Of a stretch of DNA of 38,333 nucleotides, positions 16,609 to 24,627 are shown piece by piece. A model generated the notes under the pieces. That model saw only the letters and a list, made by a program, of their open reading frames with translations. It searched no databases and was not told the DNA's origin. Source of the DNA: Nocardia otitidiscaviarum NBRC 14405. Lineage in GTDB: Bacteria; Actinomycetota; Actinomycetes; Mycobacteriales; Mycobacteriaceae. The translations under genes and the position numbers were made by a program. The DNA is taken from assembly GCF_000308635.1 (NCBI RefSeq), contig NZ_BAGD01000272.1, forward strand, positions 1-38,333, given 5' to 3'. Every line of letters begins with the position of its first letter. The first letter of the stretch is position 1.

Positions 16609-17208
16609 TCACGCGGACGCGGTCGGCCGTCCCGCGGCGCGGGCGCGAACGTGGATGCGTTCGCCGTGTTTGCCGAAGAGACTCAGCACCTCCACGCTGC
16701 CGCGCCCGGCCGCACCGAACCAGTGCGGTATGCGGCAGTCGAATTCGGCCGCCTCGCCGACGCCCATGACGAAATCGTGGTCGCCGAGCCGGACGCGCAG
16801 GTGGCCGCGCAGCACGTAGAGCCATTCGTAGCCATCGTGGGTGCGCGGGTACGGCGTGTCGTCGTGGGCGGGAATGGTCATCTTGTAGGCGCGTGGTTCG
16901 CCCTGGTGCCGCGACAGCGGGACCAGGACGCGGCCGTCCTTCCTGGTGGGTTGCTGCGGTATGCGCGGGTCGACGATGCGCGGGGCGGCCACGATCTCGT
17001 CGAGCGGCACCCCGAGCGCCACCGTGATCGGCAGCAGCAGTTCGAGACTCGGCTTGCGCTGCCCCGATTCCAGGCGCGACAGCGTACTGGTGGACAGTCC
17101 CGTGAGCCGGGCGAGCTCGGACAGGCTGTAGCCCTTCTGCTCCCGGGCGCTGCGCAGCCGGGGTGGGATCTGCTCGATCACGGAGCCGACGCTGGGCTGT
17201 CCATCCAT
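16609..17208 (-). CDS. XRE-family regulator with C-terminal cupin domain
   Basis: This 199-residue transcription factor has an XRE helix-turn-helix (about residues 14-68: RLRSAREQKGYSLSELARLTGLSTSTLSRLESGQRKPS). A cupin sensor domain follows (about 110-185: YEWLYVLRGHLRVRLGDHDFVMGVGEAAEFDCRIPHWFGAAG). The cupin probably binds a small ligand. The start is ATG 17208; an upstream extension in the same frame would run through the promoter region and into the MFS gene. It is divergent from the MFS exporter across a 91-nt spacer that contains an inverted repeat, the usual layout for a local repressor and its transporter. The arginase-fold gene lies 57 nt downstream and may be co-transcribed. Confidence 0.88.
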   Translation of the reverse strand: MDGQPSVGSVIEQIPPRLRSAREQKGYSLSELARLTGLSTSTLSRLESGQRKPSLELLLPITVALGVPLDEIVAAPRIVDPRIPQQPTRKDGRVLVPLSRHQGEPRAYKMTIPAHDDTPYPRTHDGYEWLYVLRGHLRVRLGDHDFVMGVGEAAEFDCRIPHWFGAAGRGSVEVLSLFGKHGERIHVRARAAGRPTASA

Positions 17209-17237
17209 AAGCCCAGTCAACCAATTCGTCCCGGTAT

Positions 17238-17255
17238 CGGCAACAACCGTTGCCG
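17238..17255. promoter_or_regulatory. Inverted repeat between XRE-cupin regulator and MFS exporter
   Basis: The arms CGGCAAC and GTTGCCG are separated by AACC, and CCGGTATCG occurs on both sides (from 17231 and from 17253). This is the only dyad in the 91-nt divergent spacer and is a likely operator for the XRE-cupin protein. Confidence 0.55.
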
Positions 17256-17299
17256 GTATCGCGGGCGTGGCCCGATGCTCGGCTCGGAGGTGAGCCGAT

Positions 17300-18535
17300 A
17301 TGAACACGACATCGACAACGACAACGGCATCGACAACCACGACCGCCAGGCTGCCCGCCAGCGTGTACCTGCTGGGCTTCAGCCTGTTCGCCATGGGCAG
17401 CGCGGAATTCCTGCTGGCCGGAGTCCTACCCGAGGTCGCGACCGACCTCGACGTCCCCCTCTCCTCGGCCGGAATGCTCATTACCGCGTTCGCACTGGGC
17501 GTCGTCTGCGGCGGACCGCCGTTCGCGGTGCTCAGCCTGCGCTGGCCGCGCCGGACCGCACTGGTGGCGACCCAGGGCGTCTTCGCCGCATCCATCGCGC
17601 TGGGCCTGTTCGGCGACTACACCGTGCTACTGGCCTCCCGGGTGGTGGCCGGAATCGCCTACGCCGGATTCTTCGCCATCGCGTCGGTGACCGCGATCGG
17701 CCTGGTCACGCCGGACCGCACCGCCCGGGCATCCGGGGTGGTGGTGAGCGGACTCAGTGTGGCCATGGTGGCGGGCGGCCCCGCGGGCACCCTGCTGAGT
17801 CATTTCACCGGTTGGCGCGGCGGATTCTGGGCCGTGGTGGTCCTGACACTCGTTGGGATCATCGGGTGTCTGCTCGGAATACCCGCTGCCGCACGGGCTT
17901 CCGTGCCGCACACCGGAGCCGCGGTGACGCGGGAGCTGGCCACGTTGCGCAAGCCCATGCTCTGGGTGGTCTGGTCGGTGACCATTCTGACCACCGCGGC
18001 GTACATGATCACGTTCAACTATCTCGCGGCCATGCTCGCCGACATCACCGGCATGGCGGAGGTCTGGATTCCGGCCGTGCTCGCACTCTTCGGCATCGGG
18101 GCGTTCGTGGGGCTGTCCATCGGCGGCCGCATCTCCGATCGACGGCCGCATCTCGCCCTGGGAACCGGTGCGGTCGGGATCGTGCTGCTGTCGGCGCTGT
18201 TGGCCGCGGCCATGTCGACGGCGTGGGTGGTGGTGCCGGTGGTCCTCCTGCTCGGGATCGCCGCCTTCGTGCTCAATCCCGCCCTCTACAGCCGGGTGTT
18301 CGCACTCGCGGGTGATGCGCCGACGCTGGCGGGCGCCACCACCGTGTCGGCGTTCCAGTTGGGCATCAGCTGCACCCCCGTGCTGGCGGCGCTCACGCTC
18401 ACCCGCGGCGCCGCACTGACCTCGGTCTGCCTCATCGGCGCGGCGCTCGCGGTGGCGGCCGTACCGCTCATCCGCCTGGACCGGGCACGGCAGGGGGCGG
18501 CGACGGAACTCGCGCGGGCGAACGAGTCGCGCTGA
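17300..18535 (+). CDS. MFS transporter, DHA1 family (AraJ/Cmx-like exporter)
   Basis: This 411-residue inner-membrane protein looks like a drug:H+ antiporter with 12 hydrophobic segments. An N-terminal Thr-rich stretch (residues 2-15) precedes TM1 (LLGFSLFAMGSAEFLLAGVLPEVATDL), which carries the FxxGxxEF-type start typical of the AraJ/chloramphenicol-exporter subgroup. The cytoplasmic loop 2-3 reads LRWPRRTALV, and SRVVAGIAYAGFFAIASVTA matches the antiporter motif C/B region. The start is ATG 17300 with a strong GGAGGTGA 6 nt upstream. The divergent XRE-cupin gene is the likely regulator. Substrate unknown; efflux is more likely than uptake by family. Confidence 0.88.
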   Translation: MNTTSTTTTASTTTTARLPASVYLLGFSLFAMGSAEFLLAGVLPEVATDLDVPLSSAGMLITAFALGVVCGGPPFAVLSLRWPRRTALVATQGVFAASIALGLFGDYTVLLASRVVAGIAYAGFFAIASVTAIGLVTPDRTARASGVVVSGLSVAMVAGGPAGTLLSHFTGWRGGFWAVVVLTLVGIIGCLLGIPAAARASVPHTGAAVTRELATLRKPMLWVVWSVTILTTAAYMITFNYLAAMLADITGMAEVWIPAVLALFGIGAFVGLSIGGRISDRRPHLALGTGAVGIVLLSALLAAAMSTAWVVVPVVLLLGIAAFVLNPALYSRVFALAGDAPTLAGATTVSAFQLGISCTPVLAALTLTRGAALTSVCLIGAALAVAAVPLIRLDRARQGAATELARANESR

Positions 18536-18601
18536 GTTCGACGCGGGTCGACGCGGGGGTCGACACCGGGGGCGAGGAGCGTCCGGGCCGGACACCGGCT
18601 C

Positions 18602-18633
18602 GGATCGCTGTCGGGCTGGATCGCTGTCGGGCT
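18602..18633. repeat. 16-bp perfect tandem repeat (two copies)
   Basis: GGATCGCTGTCGGGCT occurs twice without interruption, just before the terminator hairpin. It looks like a local slippage duplication. Confidence 0.85.
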
Positions 18634-18639
18634 CGGATA

Positions 18640-18685
18640 GCACCGACGGGAGGTGGATTTCGCGGTTGGGTTCTCCCGTCGGTGC
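18640..18685. terminator. Long hairpin downstream of the MFS gene
   Basis: Perfect 13-bp arms GCACCGACGGGAG and CTCCCGTCGGTGC enclose a 20-nt loop, about 105 nt after the MFS stop. It is a probable factor-independent terminator of the GC-rich type for the MFS transcript, and possibly for transcripts arriving from the right. Confidence 0.65.
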
Positions 18686-18967
18686 CCGTATCCGTTACAG
18701 CGTCGGTCCCGCTGCGGGACGGGACCGCGGGCCGCCAGGGCATGCGGCCCGTGGGTCTGCCGATCGGTGGGCAACCTGCCAACCCTCGACACGCTGAGAG
18801 TTAGCGAAACGCGGTTCATGATCGGAAACCCGCTGAAAGCGTAGCGTTGTCACACCGGTAGGCAAGACATCACGCGAGCGTTGGCACCGAATGTCATGGA
18901 TTGGTGGCACTTCCGGTCATAGATGGCCCAAAATTCGCCATACCCACACGTTTTGCGGTACCCCATA

Positions 18968-19489
18968 TCAGCCGGGCACGCGGGTGCCAGGCAGCAAACT
19001 TCCCCGCCCGGCCAGCACCGCCTCGTCGAACAGGGTCTGATAGCTCTCCCGTGCCAGGTGGGCCACCGAGCCGGGGCGCAGGTACGCGTCGAGATGGTGG
19101 GCGGTGTGCACGAGCCGCACCGCCCATCGGCCCGAACGCTCCCCGGTGTACAGCAGCCGACACTCGATCTGATAGGCCAGATCCATACAGGCCGAGCCGA
19201 TCTCGGCATAGGCCCGCGCCTCCTGCTCCCAGGCGGGTCGCCCGGCCGGGTCCGCGGGTTCCAGGACCGCCACGACCGCGGCCAGTTCGTCCGCGGCTCG
19301 CCGCAGGCGGCGTTCGTAGCGGACGAGCCCGTCCCGACCGGCCAGGCGGCGTGCGGTGACCGGCCCCTGCCGGTGGATGCGCTCGGCCTCCGCCGTCCGC
19401 GCGACTCCGCGTAGCGCGGCGGCGGGCAGGTCCCGCAGCAGCCAATCCACCGCCAGTACCGCGTCGATTTCCGCTACCAGCATCGTCAT
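18968..19489 (-). CDS. Hypothetical helical protein, 173 aa
   Basis: I do not recognise a family. The protein is Ala/Arg/Leu-rich and almost entirely predicted helix, with no signal peptide or membrane segment. Segments include VDWLLRDLPAAALRGVARTAEAERIHRQ, YERRLRRAADELAAVVAVL and ARAYAEIGSACMDLAYQIECRLLY. Two starts are close together, ATG 19489 and ATG 19483; GAAGGCGGG lies just upstream and fits the second better in spacing. The gene follows the mycolyltransferase stop by about 50 nt on the same strand and may share its transcript, but nothing in the sequence ties it to cell-wall work. Confidence 0.6.
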   Translation of the reverse strand: MTMLVAEIDAVLAVDWLLRDLPAAALRGVARTAEAERIHRQGPVTARRLAGRDGLVRYERRLRRAADELAAVVAVLEPADPAGRPAWEQEARAYAEIGSACMDLAYQIECRLLYTGERSGRWAVRLVHTAHHLDAYLRPGSVAHLARESYQTLFDEAVLAGRGSLLPGTRVPG

Positions 19490-19539
19490 CCCGCCTTCTG
19501 CCCGTGAGGCCGCACAAGCAACCAGTACCGCTCGTACCG

Positions 19540-20595
19540 TCAGCCGATATTGGCGGAGAGGTCCGGAATCATCCGGTACGCCTCGTCCTGCCAGGTATTC
19601 CACGCGTGAATGCCGTACGCGGGGAAGGAATAGGCGACATTGCCGCCACCCAGGGATGCCATGCGCACCTGGAAGGAGCGCGTATTGGCCAGTGCCAGCG
19701 CCTCCAACGCCATGCCGTTGGCGGTGGCGATGCTCGGCGGATCACCGGCGGTGGGGAGACCGCTCGCGGCGGCGACCCACAGTCGGGTGTTGTTGGCGAT
19801 CAGATTGGGCGCGAAGACGAACGGATCCATGCGCAGCCACTGCGGCCCCCAGGGCGGGGCCATGGAGTCCACGTTGTAGCCGCCCGCGTCCAGCATGGCC
19901 AGGCGGATGGCCTCCCGCATTCCGGGTGCGGAGATGTTCAGGTAGCCGGAATAGGCTCCCGCGAAGCTGAACTGGTCGGGATGGTAGGCCGCCAGGGTGA
20001 GCGCGGCGCTGCCGCCCATGGACAGGCCGAACACGCCGTTGCGATACGGGTTGAACCCCAGCCGGTCACGCAGCGCCCAGCGCAGGTCGCGGCTGATGAA
20101 GGTCTCCCACTCGTAGCGGTAGCTCTTGCCCGGACCACCCGAGAGGGTGTCGGTCACGCCCGAGCCGGTATTGCCGGGGCCGGTGCCCGCCGGAACGCCG
20201 AAGAACTCGCTCGGGGCGTTCCAGTCGGCGTAGAAGCTGGACTGGCCGCCGACCGGCATGACGACGTTGATATTCCAGCTGGCCAGCACCTCGGCGACAT
20301 TGGTCTCGATCTCCCAGCCGTTGAGGTCCTCCCGCGCCCGCATCCCGTCGAGCGCGTAGACGACCCGGTTGGTATTGCCGTCGGCGGCGCGCAGCACCCG
20401 GGTCTTGATCGGACCCATGCTCGGTGAATCCACCCAGAAGTCGAAGGCCGCGGGCGTGAACGCCGCCGTGGCCGTGGCCGTCGAGCCCACCAGGGCGATA
20501 CCCGCGGACAGCAGCGCTACCAGCGCCAATGCCGCACTCCGACAGCCGATACCGAGCCATCTCACCGAATTCGACGCAGTGCGAGTCAATCGCAT
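19540..20595 (-). CDS. Antigen 85-type mycolyltransferase, exported
   Basis: This is an esterase-fold enzyme of the Ag85/corynomycolyltransferase family, which moves mycolic acids between trehalose mycolates and onto arabinogalactan in the outer envelope. The 351-residue precursor has a signal peptide (about residues 1-45, ending ATATAA). The mature domain contains FWVDSPSMGPIKTRVLRA, VVYALDGMRAREDLNGWE, VVMPVGGQSSFYADW, YRYEWETFISRDL, the nucleophile Ser192 in GLSMGGSAA and the C-terminal His in YGIHAWNTWQ. All three parts of the catalytic machinery appear intact. The start is ATG 20595 with GAAAGGG about 10 nt upstream. The spacer beyond it (20700-20745) has an AT-rich patch that probably contains the promoter. 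This gene places the organism among mycolate-bearing Actinobacteria. Confidence 0.92.
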   Translation of the reverse strand: MRLTRTASNSVRWLGIGCRSAALALVALLSAGIALVGSTATATAAFTPAAFDFWVDSPSMGPIKTRVLRAADGNTNRVVYALDGMRAREDLNGWEIETNVAEVLASWNINVVMPVGGQSSFYADWNAPSEFFGVPAGTGPGNTGSGVTDTLSGGPGKSYRYEWETFISRDLRWALRDRLGFNPYRNGVFGLSMGGSAALTLAAYHPDQFSFAGAYSGYLNISAPGMREAIRLAMLDAGGYNVDSMAPPWGPQWLRMDPFVFAPNLIANNTRLWVAAASGLPTAGDPPSIATANGMALEALALANTRSFQVRMASLGGGNVAYSFPAYGIHAWNTWQDEAYRMIPDLSANIG

Positions 20596-20762
20596 GGATG
20601 CCGACCCTTTCCCTCGTGCGGTCGCGAGACCACAACGCACACAACCGGTCCCCGCACCGGACGGACGCGAGCACCGGGTGCTCGAGGAGGGTATCGGCAC
20701 CCCTTCAGGAAATGTTGCTATAAATTAGCTGCAAATTCTGTGCGGTCGGTCACATCAACCCT

Positions 20763-21179
20763 TCAACGATCGTCTTCCGGGTTGGGACGCCAGGTCAGAC
20801 CCAGGATCACCATGGCGATGCCGAAGAGCACGCACACCGGTTGCAGGATGCTGAAGGTGCGGATGACCGCGATCTGCACGACGATCCAGCCGATCAGCAG
20901 GCCGCCGCTGGCGATCGCGACGGTCGGGGCGCGGCGCTGGCCGTGCGCGGCGGACCAGGAGGTGACGGCCATCGGGACCGCGACGACGAGCGCCAGGGCG
21001 AGGGCGGCGAAGACCGGACTCTCGAACGGGAGCCGCCGCACGATGGTCTGCCCCAGGTCGATTCCGCCGCCCGCCAAGCCGACAGCGCCCGCCACGGCCC
21101 AGATCGCCACGAATCCCGACAGCAGCACGAGGGCGGCCTGCTCGAGGGCGGTCTCTCGAATGTTCTGCGTGAATGCCAT
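20763..21179 (-). CDS. Small integral membrane protein, 138 aa
   Basis: I do not recognise a named family. There are four hydrophobic segments: about residues 14-38 (ALVLLSGFVAIWAVAGAVGLAGG), 55-75 (PVFAALALALVVAVPMAVTSW), 85-106 (PTVAIASGGLLIGWIVVQIAV) and 110-130 (FSILQPVCVLFGIAMVILGLTW). The N-terminus is short and soluble, and the C-terminus ends RPNPEDDR. The start is ATG 21179. A DosR-like box is centred about 65 bp upstream of this start, so the gene may belong to the stress set on its right. It follows no co-directional gene closely. Confidence 0.7.
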   Translation of the reverse strand: MAFTQNIRETALEQAALVLLSGFVAIWAVAGAVGLAGGGIDLGQTIVRRLPFESPVFAALALALVVAVPMAVTSWSAAHGQRRAPTVAIASGGLLIGWIVVQIAVIRTFSILQPVCVLFGIAMVILGLTWRPNPEDDR

Positions 21180-21234
21180 GGTTCGACGGTCGCGTGGCGG
21201 CCCTGGTCACCGGAAGTCGCGTTGGGCCCCGGGC

Positions 21235-21254
21235 CACGGGACCTTGGCCCTCGG
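21235..21254. promoter_or_regulatory. DosR-like box
   Basis: CACGGGACCTTGGCCCTCGG matches the mycobacterial DosR consensus TTSGGGACTWWAGTCCCSAA at about 12 of 20 positions, with the core GGGAC perfect. It is centred 65 bp upstream of the four-TM gene on the minus strand and about 200 bp upstream of the SHOCT gene on the plus strand. The motif is seen; binding is inferred. Confidence 0.4.
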
Positions 21255-21446
21255 ATCGCCGCTCCGGACGGCGACGGCACGGTCCACACCAGCCTGGATG
21301 CCGTTGGTCCTCGTATCAGAGGGCGATCTGCCCTGCCCCGGGCGGCCGCACGCGCCGACAGTGGAGACAGTTGGCGCGCATCGCGTCGAGAGCACAATCC
21401 GGCACCGCGTCGCGCGCGATCGAGCCGGAGAAGGAGGCAGACGGTG

Positions 21447-21710
21447 ATGTACTGGTACGACCATGGACCGAGTGGCTGGGGCTATGTCGGCATGGGCATC
21501 GGCATGCTGCTGTTCTGGGGACTGGTGATCGCGACCTTCGCCCTGATCGTGCGGATGACCGCGCGACCGGACCGGGAATGGAAGCCACCCGTCACCCAGA
21601 CCCCCGCCGAGCAGCTGCTGGCCGAGCGCTTCGCCCGCGGCGATATCGACGAGCAGGAATACATCAGCCGCCTCACCGCGCTGCGCACCCACACCGCGAC
21701 CCGCGCCTGA
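21447..21710 (+). CDS. Small membrane-anchored SHOCT-domain protein
   Basis: This 87-residue protein has one N-terminal membrane segment (about residues 11-36, GYVGMGIGMLLFWGLVIATFALIVRM) after a short aromatic/Gly-rich head (MYWYDHGPSGW). A C-terminal SHOCT (short C-terminal) motif follows: PAEQLLAERFARGDIDEQEYISRLTAL. Such proteins are common and their role is mostly unknown; SHOCT motifs are thought to mediate oligomerisation. The start is ATG 21447 with AAGGAGG 9 nt upstream; a GTG immediately before is less likely. Similar small SHOCT membrane proteins are often found near stress and redox genes in Actinobacteria. Confidence 0.85.
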   Translation: MYWYDHGPSGWGYVGMGIGMLLFWGLVIATFALIVRMTARPDREWKPPVTQTPAEQLLAERFARGDIDEQEYISRLTALRTHTATRA

Positions 21711-21730
21711 CCACCGCACCGCCACATCGC

Positions 21731-21760
21731 ATCGGCGGTAGCCACGTCGGCGGTAGCCAC
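21731..21760. repeat. 15-bp tandem repeat (two copies)
   Basis: The unit TCGGCGGTAGCCAC with one leading base (A in the first copy, G in the second) occurs twice in tandem, 20 nt after the SHOCT stop. Confidence 0.8.
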
Positions 21761-21814
21761 TGACCGCTGGACCCTGTCCTATCGGCTGCTCCCTTCGGCG
21801 GCCCCGGCGGCGAC

Positions 21815-21934
21815 GTGCCGTTCATCAACGACTCGCCCACCCTGGCCCAGCTGGTCTGCGGCCTGCTGCCCGCCGGTCTGTACCTCTACTACCTGGCCAA
21901 CCTCCGCGCGATCGGTCCGGCCCGGCCGAACTGA
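21815..21934 (+). pseudogene. Possible membrane-protein fragment, 39 aa
   Basis: From GTG 21815 the frame reads VPFINDSPTLAQLVCGLLPA and continues through a hydrophobic segment rich in Leu and Tyr to a TGA at 21932. The composition is convincing for a single membrane helix with a short tail, and it is unlike chance translation of GC-rich DNA. There is no ribosome-binding site, and an in-frame stop lies at 21761. It could be the 3' end of a decayed gene or a small membrane peptide. No other gene is visible between 21711 and 22122. Confidence 0.3.
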
Positions 21935-22004
21935 CGACCCGGCCATCGAGCGTCGCGGCCCGCCGAACCGATCGTCCCGCGCGGGCCCGTCGGCCTGGGG
22001 TAGC

Positions 22005-22036
22005 CGCGTCGGCCGCGCCCTGCCACGGCCGACGCG
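22005..22036. terminator. Hairpin downstream of the phosphotransferase/kinase gene
   Basis: Perfect 11-bp arms CGCGTCGGCCG and CGGCCGACGCG surround a 10-nt loop. It lies 87 nt past the stop of the minus-strand kinase gene and could serve both strands. Confidence 0.6.
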
Positions 22037-22122
22037 CCATAGGTTGTCGAGCGGCCGCGTGCTCCACCGATGTGGGGAGGCGACCCTGGCATCGGGAGGT
22101 GCCTGCCTACCGAGTGGAGTGG

Positions 22123-23586
22123 TCAGCCGGTGCTCTGCCATGCGCGCAGGGCGGTGGCGACGGTGGCGCCGATCGGCGCCGTGGTGTCCAGGGTGACGGC
22201 CGCGGGCCAGGGGCTCGCGGTGGCGGACAGGGCTTTCGCGATCTCGGGGGTGGCTTCCGAATCGCCGGGATCGCGGGTGAACATGCGTTCGGCGGCGATA
22301 TCGGGTGGGCACGCACAGCGCAGCTCCACCAGGTCGGCGACCGTGTGGTCGGCCAGTTCCGCTGCGCGGGTGCGGGATTCGGCGTCGGACCAGCTGGCGT
22401 CGAGAATCACCGAGACGCCCTGCTCGAGGCGAGCGCGGGCGCGGGCGAGGAGTTCGGCGTAGACCCGGGCTTTCGCTTCGGGACGGTAGGCGCCCGCCCC
22501 GAAGGTGCCGCCCGTGCCGACCACGGCACCCACCGCGCGCAGCTCGGCGCGCACGGTGTCGCTGGACAGCAGTTCCGCTCCGGTTTCCGCGGCGAGAGCT
22601 TGTGCGACGGTGGACTTTCCGGTTCCGGGCAGCCCGCCGACCAGGGTGAGCCGTACGGCCCCGGCACTCAGGTTTGCCGCGGCCAGTTCGAGATGCCGGG
22701 TGGCCCGCTCGGCCGCGGCAGCGACACCCTGGTCGGCGCGGATGCGGTCGGTCTTGGCCCGCACCATGGCGCGGTAGGCGATGTAGTGGTGGCGCAGGGA
22801 GGCCGGTGGGGTGTCGTGGGCCGCGTGCAGATAGTCGTCCAGGAATCCGGTGGCGAGCGCCGGGTGGCCGCGGAATTCCAGATCCATGGCGAGGAAGGCG
22901 GCGTCGTCGAGGCAGTCCACATAGCGCAGTTGGTCGTCGAAATCCAGGCAGTCGAGCACGCGGAAGCCGTCGGGTAGCGCGAAGATGTCCTCCACGAGCA
23001 GATCACCGTGGCCGTCGACGATGCGGCCCGCGGCGATGCGCCGGGCCAGCAACGGTCCGCGACCGTCCAGATAGCGGCCGACCAGCCGTGCGATGCGGTC
23101 GACCACCGCCGGATCCACCGCATCGCGCGGCTGCTCGTGCAGGCTGTGCAGCAGCACATCCCAGCGGTGCCGCAGGGCGGCGGGCGTACCCGCGTGGTCG
23201 ATCTCGGGGCCGCGCCGCGCCACCCGATGGAAGTCGGCGATCAGCGCGGCGAGTTCGGCCAGTTCCGCGCGGGTGACGGTACCGCGGTCGAGTCCGGTGG
23301 ACAGTCGGGCCCCTTCGGGCATGCGGCGCATGACCACCACGGGCTCCCCCGCCCCGCCCTCCGGATCGGTGAGATGGGCGAGCCCGAGGTACACATCGGG
23401 TGCGAGCCGCCGGTTCAACTCGATCTCTCGCAGGCACGCCCGCTCCCGGGCGGCGGTGCTGCCGAAGTCGAGGAAGTCGGTCACGACGGGCTTTTTGACC
23501 TTGTAGGCGCGTTCGCCGCAGAGCAGAACCAGACCGGTGTGGGTCTCCCGCAGCTGCGCGAACGGTTCACCGTTCGTATCCGCCAT
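22123..23586 (-). CDS. Aminoglycoside-phosphotransferase-like/P-loop kinase fusion (Rv2004c-like)
   Basis: This 487-residue cytoplasmic protein joins two kinase-like modules. The N-terminal half is an APH/choline-kinase-like fold with a Lys-containing strand (GERAYKVKKP), the catalytic HGDL loop (His193-Gly194-Asp195) and the metal-binding DFDD (215-218). The C-terminal half is a small P-loop kinase with Walker A GGLPGTGKST (317-326), followed by LLSSDTVRAELR and VILDASWSD, as in gluconate/zeta-type kinases. The same architecture occurs in M. tuberculosis Rv2004c, a DosR-regulon gene next to the universal stress gene Rv2005c; that adjacency is conserved here. The start is ATG 23586, one base after the Usp stop, so the two are co-translated. 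The true substrate is unknown. Confidence 0.88.
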   Translation of the reverse strand: MADTNGEPFAQLRETHTGLVLLCGERAYKVKKPVVTDFLDFGSTAARERACLREIELNRRLAPDVYLGLAHLTDPEGGAGEPVVVMRRMPEGARLSTGLDRGTVTRAELAELAALIADFHRVARRGPEIDHAGTPAALRHRWDVLLHSLHEQPRDAVDPAVVDRIARLVGRYLDGRGPLLARRIAAGRIVDGHGDLLVEDIFALPDGFRVLDCLDFDDQLRYVDCLDDAAFLAMDLEFRGHPALATGFLDDYLHAAHDTPPASLRHHYIAYRAMVRAKTDRIRADQGVAAAAERATRHLELAAANLSAGAVRLTLVGGLPGTGKSTVAQALAAETGAELLSSDTVRAELRAVGAVVGTGGTFGAGAYRPEAKARVYAELLARARARLEQGVSVILDASWSDAESRTRAAELADHTVADLVELRCACPPDIAAERMFTRDPGDSEATPEIAKALSATASPWPAAVTLDTTAPIGATVATALRAWQSTG

Positions 23587-23587
23587 C

Positions 23588-24517
23588 TCAGCGGTCCGCA
23601 GGATGGACGACCAGCACCGGGCAGTGGACGTGCTGTACCAGCGCGTTCGTGGTCGAGCCCAACAGCAGACCCGGGAAGCCGCCGCGACCGCGGTTGCCGA
23701 CCACCACCAGTTGGGCTGTGCGCGACCAGATTCGGAGCTGGTCGGTGGGGGCCGACGGATACACCCGGCGGGTCACCCGGACCTCCGGATACTTCTCCTG
23801 CCAACCAGCCAGCCGTTCGGCGAGGATCGCCCACTCCCGGTGTTCCAGTTCGGATTCGGGCACGGTCAGCCGATCGCCACCGGCGAAATCGCCGAAACTC
23901 CAGTCGCTCCAGGTGTGCACGGCGACCAGTTCGGCGCCGCGCTCGGCCGCCTCCCGGAAGGCCGCGGCGATGGCGGCCTCACTGACCGGACCGCCGTCGA
24001 CTCCCACCACGACCGGGCCGCTGTCGTGGATCGCGTTGTCCGCGTCCGGATCCGGGCGCACCACGACGACCGCGCCGTGCGCGTGCGCGGTGACGGCCAG
24101 CAGTGTCGAACCCAGATGCGCGATGCTCCCGGCGGTGCCGGTGGCACCCAGGACCGTCGCGTAGGCGTGGGCGCTCTCCTCGATGAGCAGGGCGGCGGGG
24201 CTCTGCGCGGTCAGCGCGACCGTGACCGTCAGGTGCGGGTCGCGCTGGTGCGCGATCGCTGCCGCGCGGTCGAGCAGCACGCGACCGCCCTCCCGGACCG
24301 CTTCGATCACCGGTGGAATGAGCACGTCGTAGCTGCCGAGGACCGCGCTCATGCCCACCAGGTCGAGGCCGTGCACGAGACGCAGCGCGCGCTGCCGGGC
24401 GGCGGCGTAGTCGGCCGCCCATCCGACGGCGGTGTCCGATCCCGCCGAACCGTCGACGCCGACCACCACCGCGGCGGAGGCGAGCTGATGCGGATCGTCG
24501 GGGTGCTGGGCTGTCAT
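23588..24517 (-). CDS. Tandem universal stress protein (Rv2005c-like)
   Basis: This 309-residue protein has two UspA domains. Domain 1 (about residues 14-150) begins AAVVVGVDGSAGSDTAVGWA and has a diverged nucleotide loop, GATGTAGSIAHLGSTLLAV. Domain 2 (about 168-305) begins PVVVGVDGGPVSEAAIAAAF and has a full ATP-binding signature GNRGRGGFPGLLLGSTTNAL followed by CPVLVVHP. ATP-binding Usp proteins of this type slow growth and help survival under hypoxia in mycobacteria. The start is ATG 24517 with CAGGAGAT about 7 nt upstream. It overlaps nothing upstream but leads directly into the Rv2004c-like kinase with a single-base gap. A tandem-repeat spacer separates it from the nitroreductase-membrane fusion. 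Confidence 0.92.
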   Translation of the reverse strand: MTAQHPDDPHQLASAAVVVGVDGSAGSDTAVGWAADYAAARQRALRLVHGLDLVGMSAVLGSYDVLIPPVIEAVREGGRVLLDRAAAIAHQRDPHLTVTVALTAQSPAALLIEESAHAYATVLGATGTAGSIAHLGSTLLAVTAHAHGAVVVVRPDPDADNAIHDSGPVVVGVDGGPVSEAAIAAAFREAAERGAELVAVHTWSDWSFGDFAGGDRLTVPESELEHREWAILAERLAGWQEKYPEVRVTRRVYPSAPTDQLRIWSRTAQLVVVGNRGRGGFPGLLLGSTTNALVQHVHCPVLVVHPADR

Positions 24518-24559
24518 GGCGATCTCCTGACTGTGCGATCGGCTCGCGGCCGGTGTGGC

Positions 24560-24627
24560 GGTCAGTGTGGTACTGCGGTCGGTGCGGTACTGCGGTCGGT
24601 GCGGTGCTGCGGTCAGTGCGGCGATAC
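24560..24627. repeat. 17-bp tandem repeat, four copies
   Basis: Four consecutive 17-nt units resembling GGTCGGTGCGGTACTGC start at 24560, 24577, 24594 and 24611. Copies 2 and 3 differ at one base; copy 1 differs from copy 2 at two, and copy 4 is the most diverged. The array fills most of the spacer between the Usp gene and its upstream neighbour and overlaps that neighbour's stop codon. Confidence 0.85.

Larger units (their letters stand above)
18536..18967. other. Non-coding stretch between two convergent genes
   Basis: No credible gene is seen in these 432 nt. The left part holds a 16-bp tandem repeat, a long hairpin and a second hairpin (8-bp arms CGGGCCGC/GCGGCCCG around 18728-18751). 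The right part (about 18790-18967) is distinctly less GC-rich than the rest of the window and codes poorly in all frames. It may be a remnant or a spacer. Confidence 0.5.

Noticed and set aside
17216..17221. TTGACT just upstream of the XRE-cupin gene as its -35 element
   Set aside because: It lies about 8 nt from the start codon, too close to serve that gene, and no -10 follows in the non-coding space.
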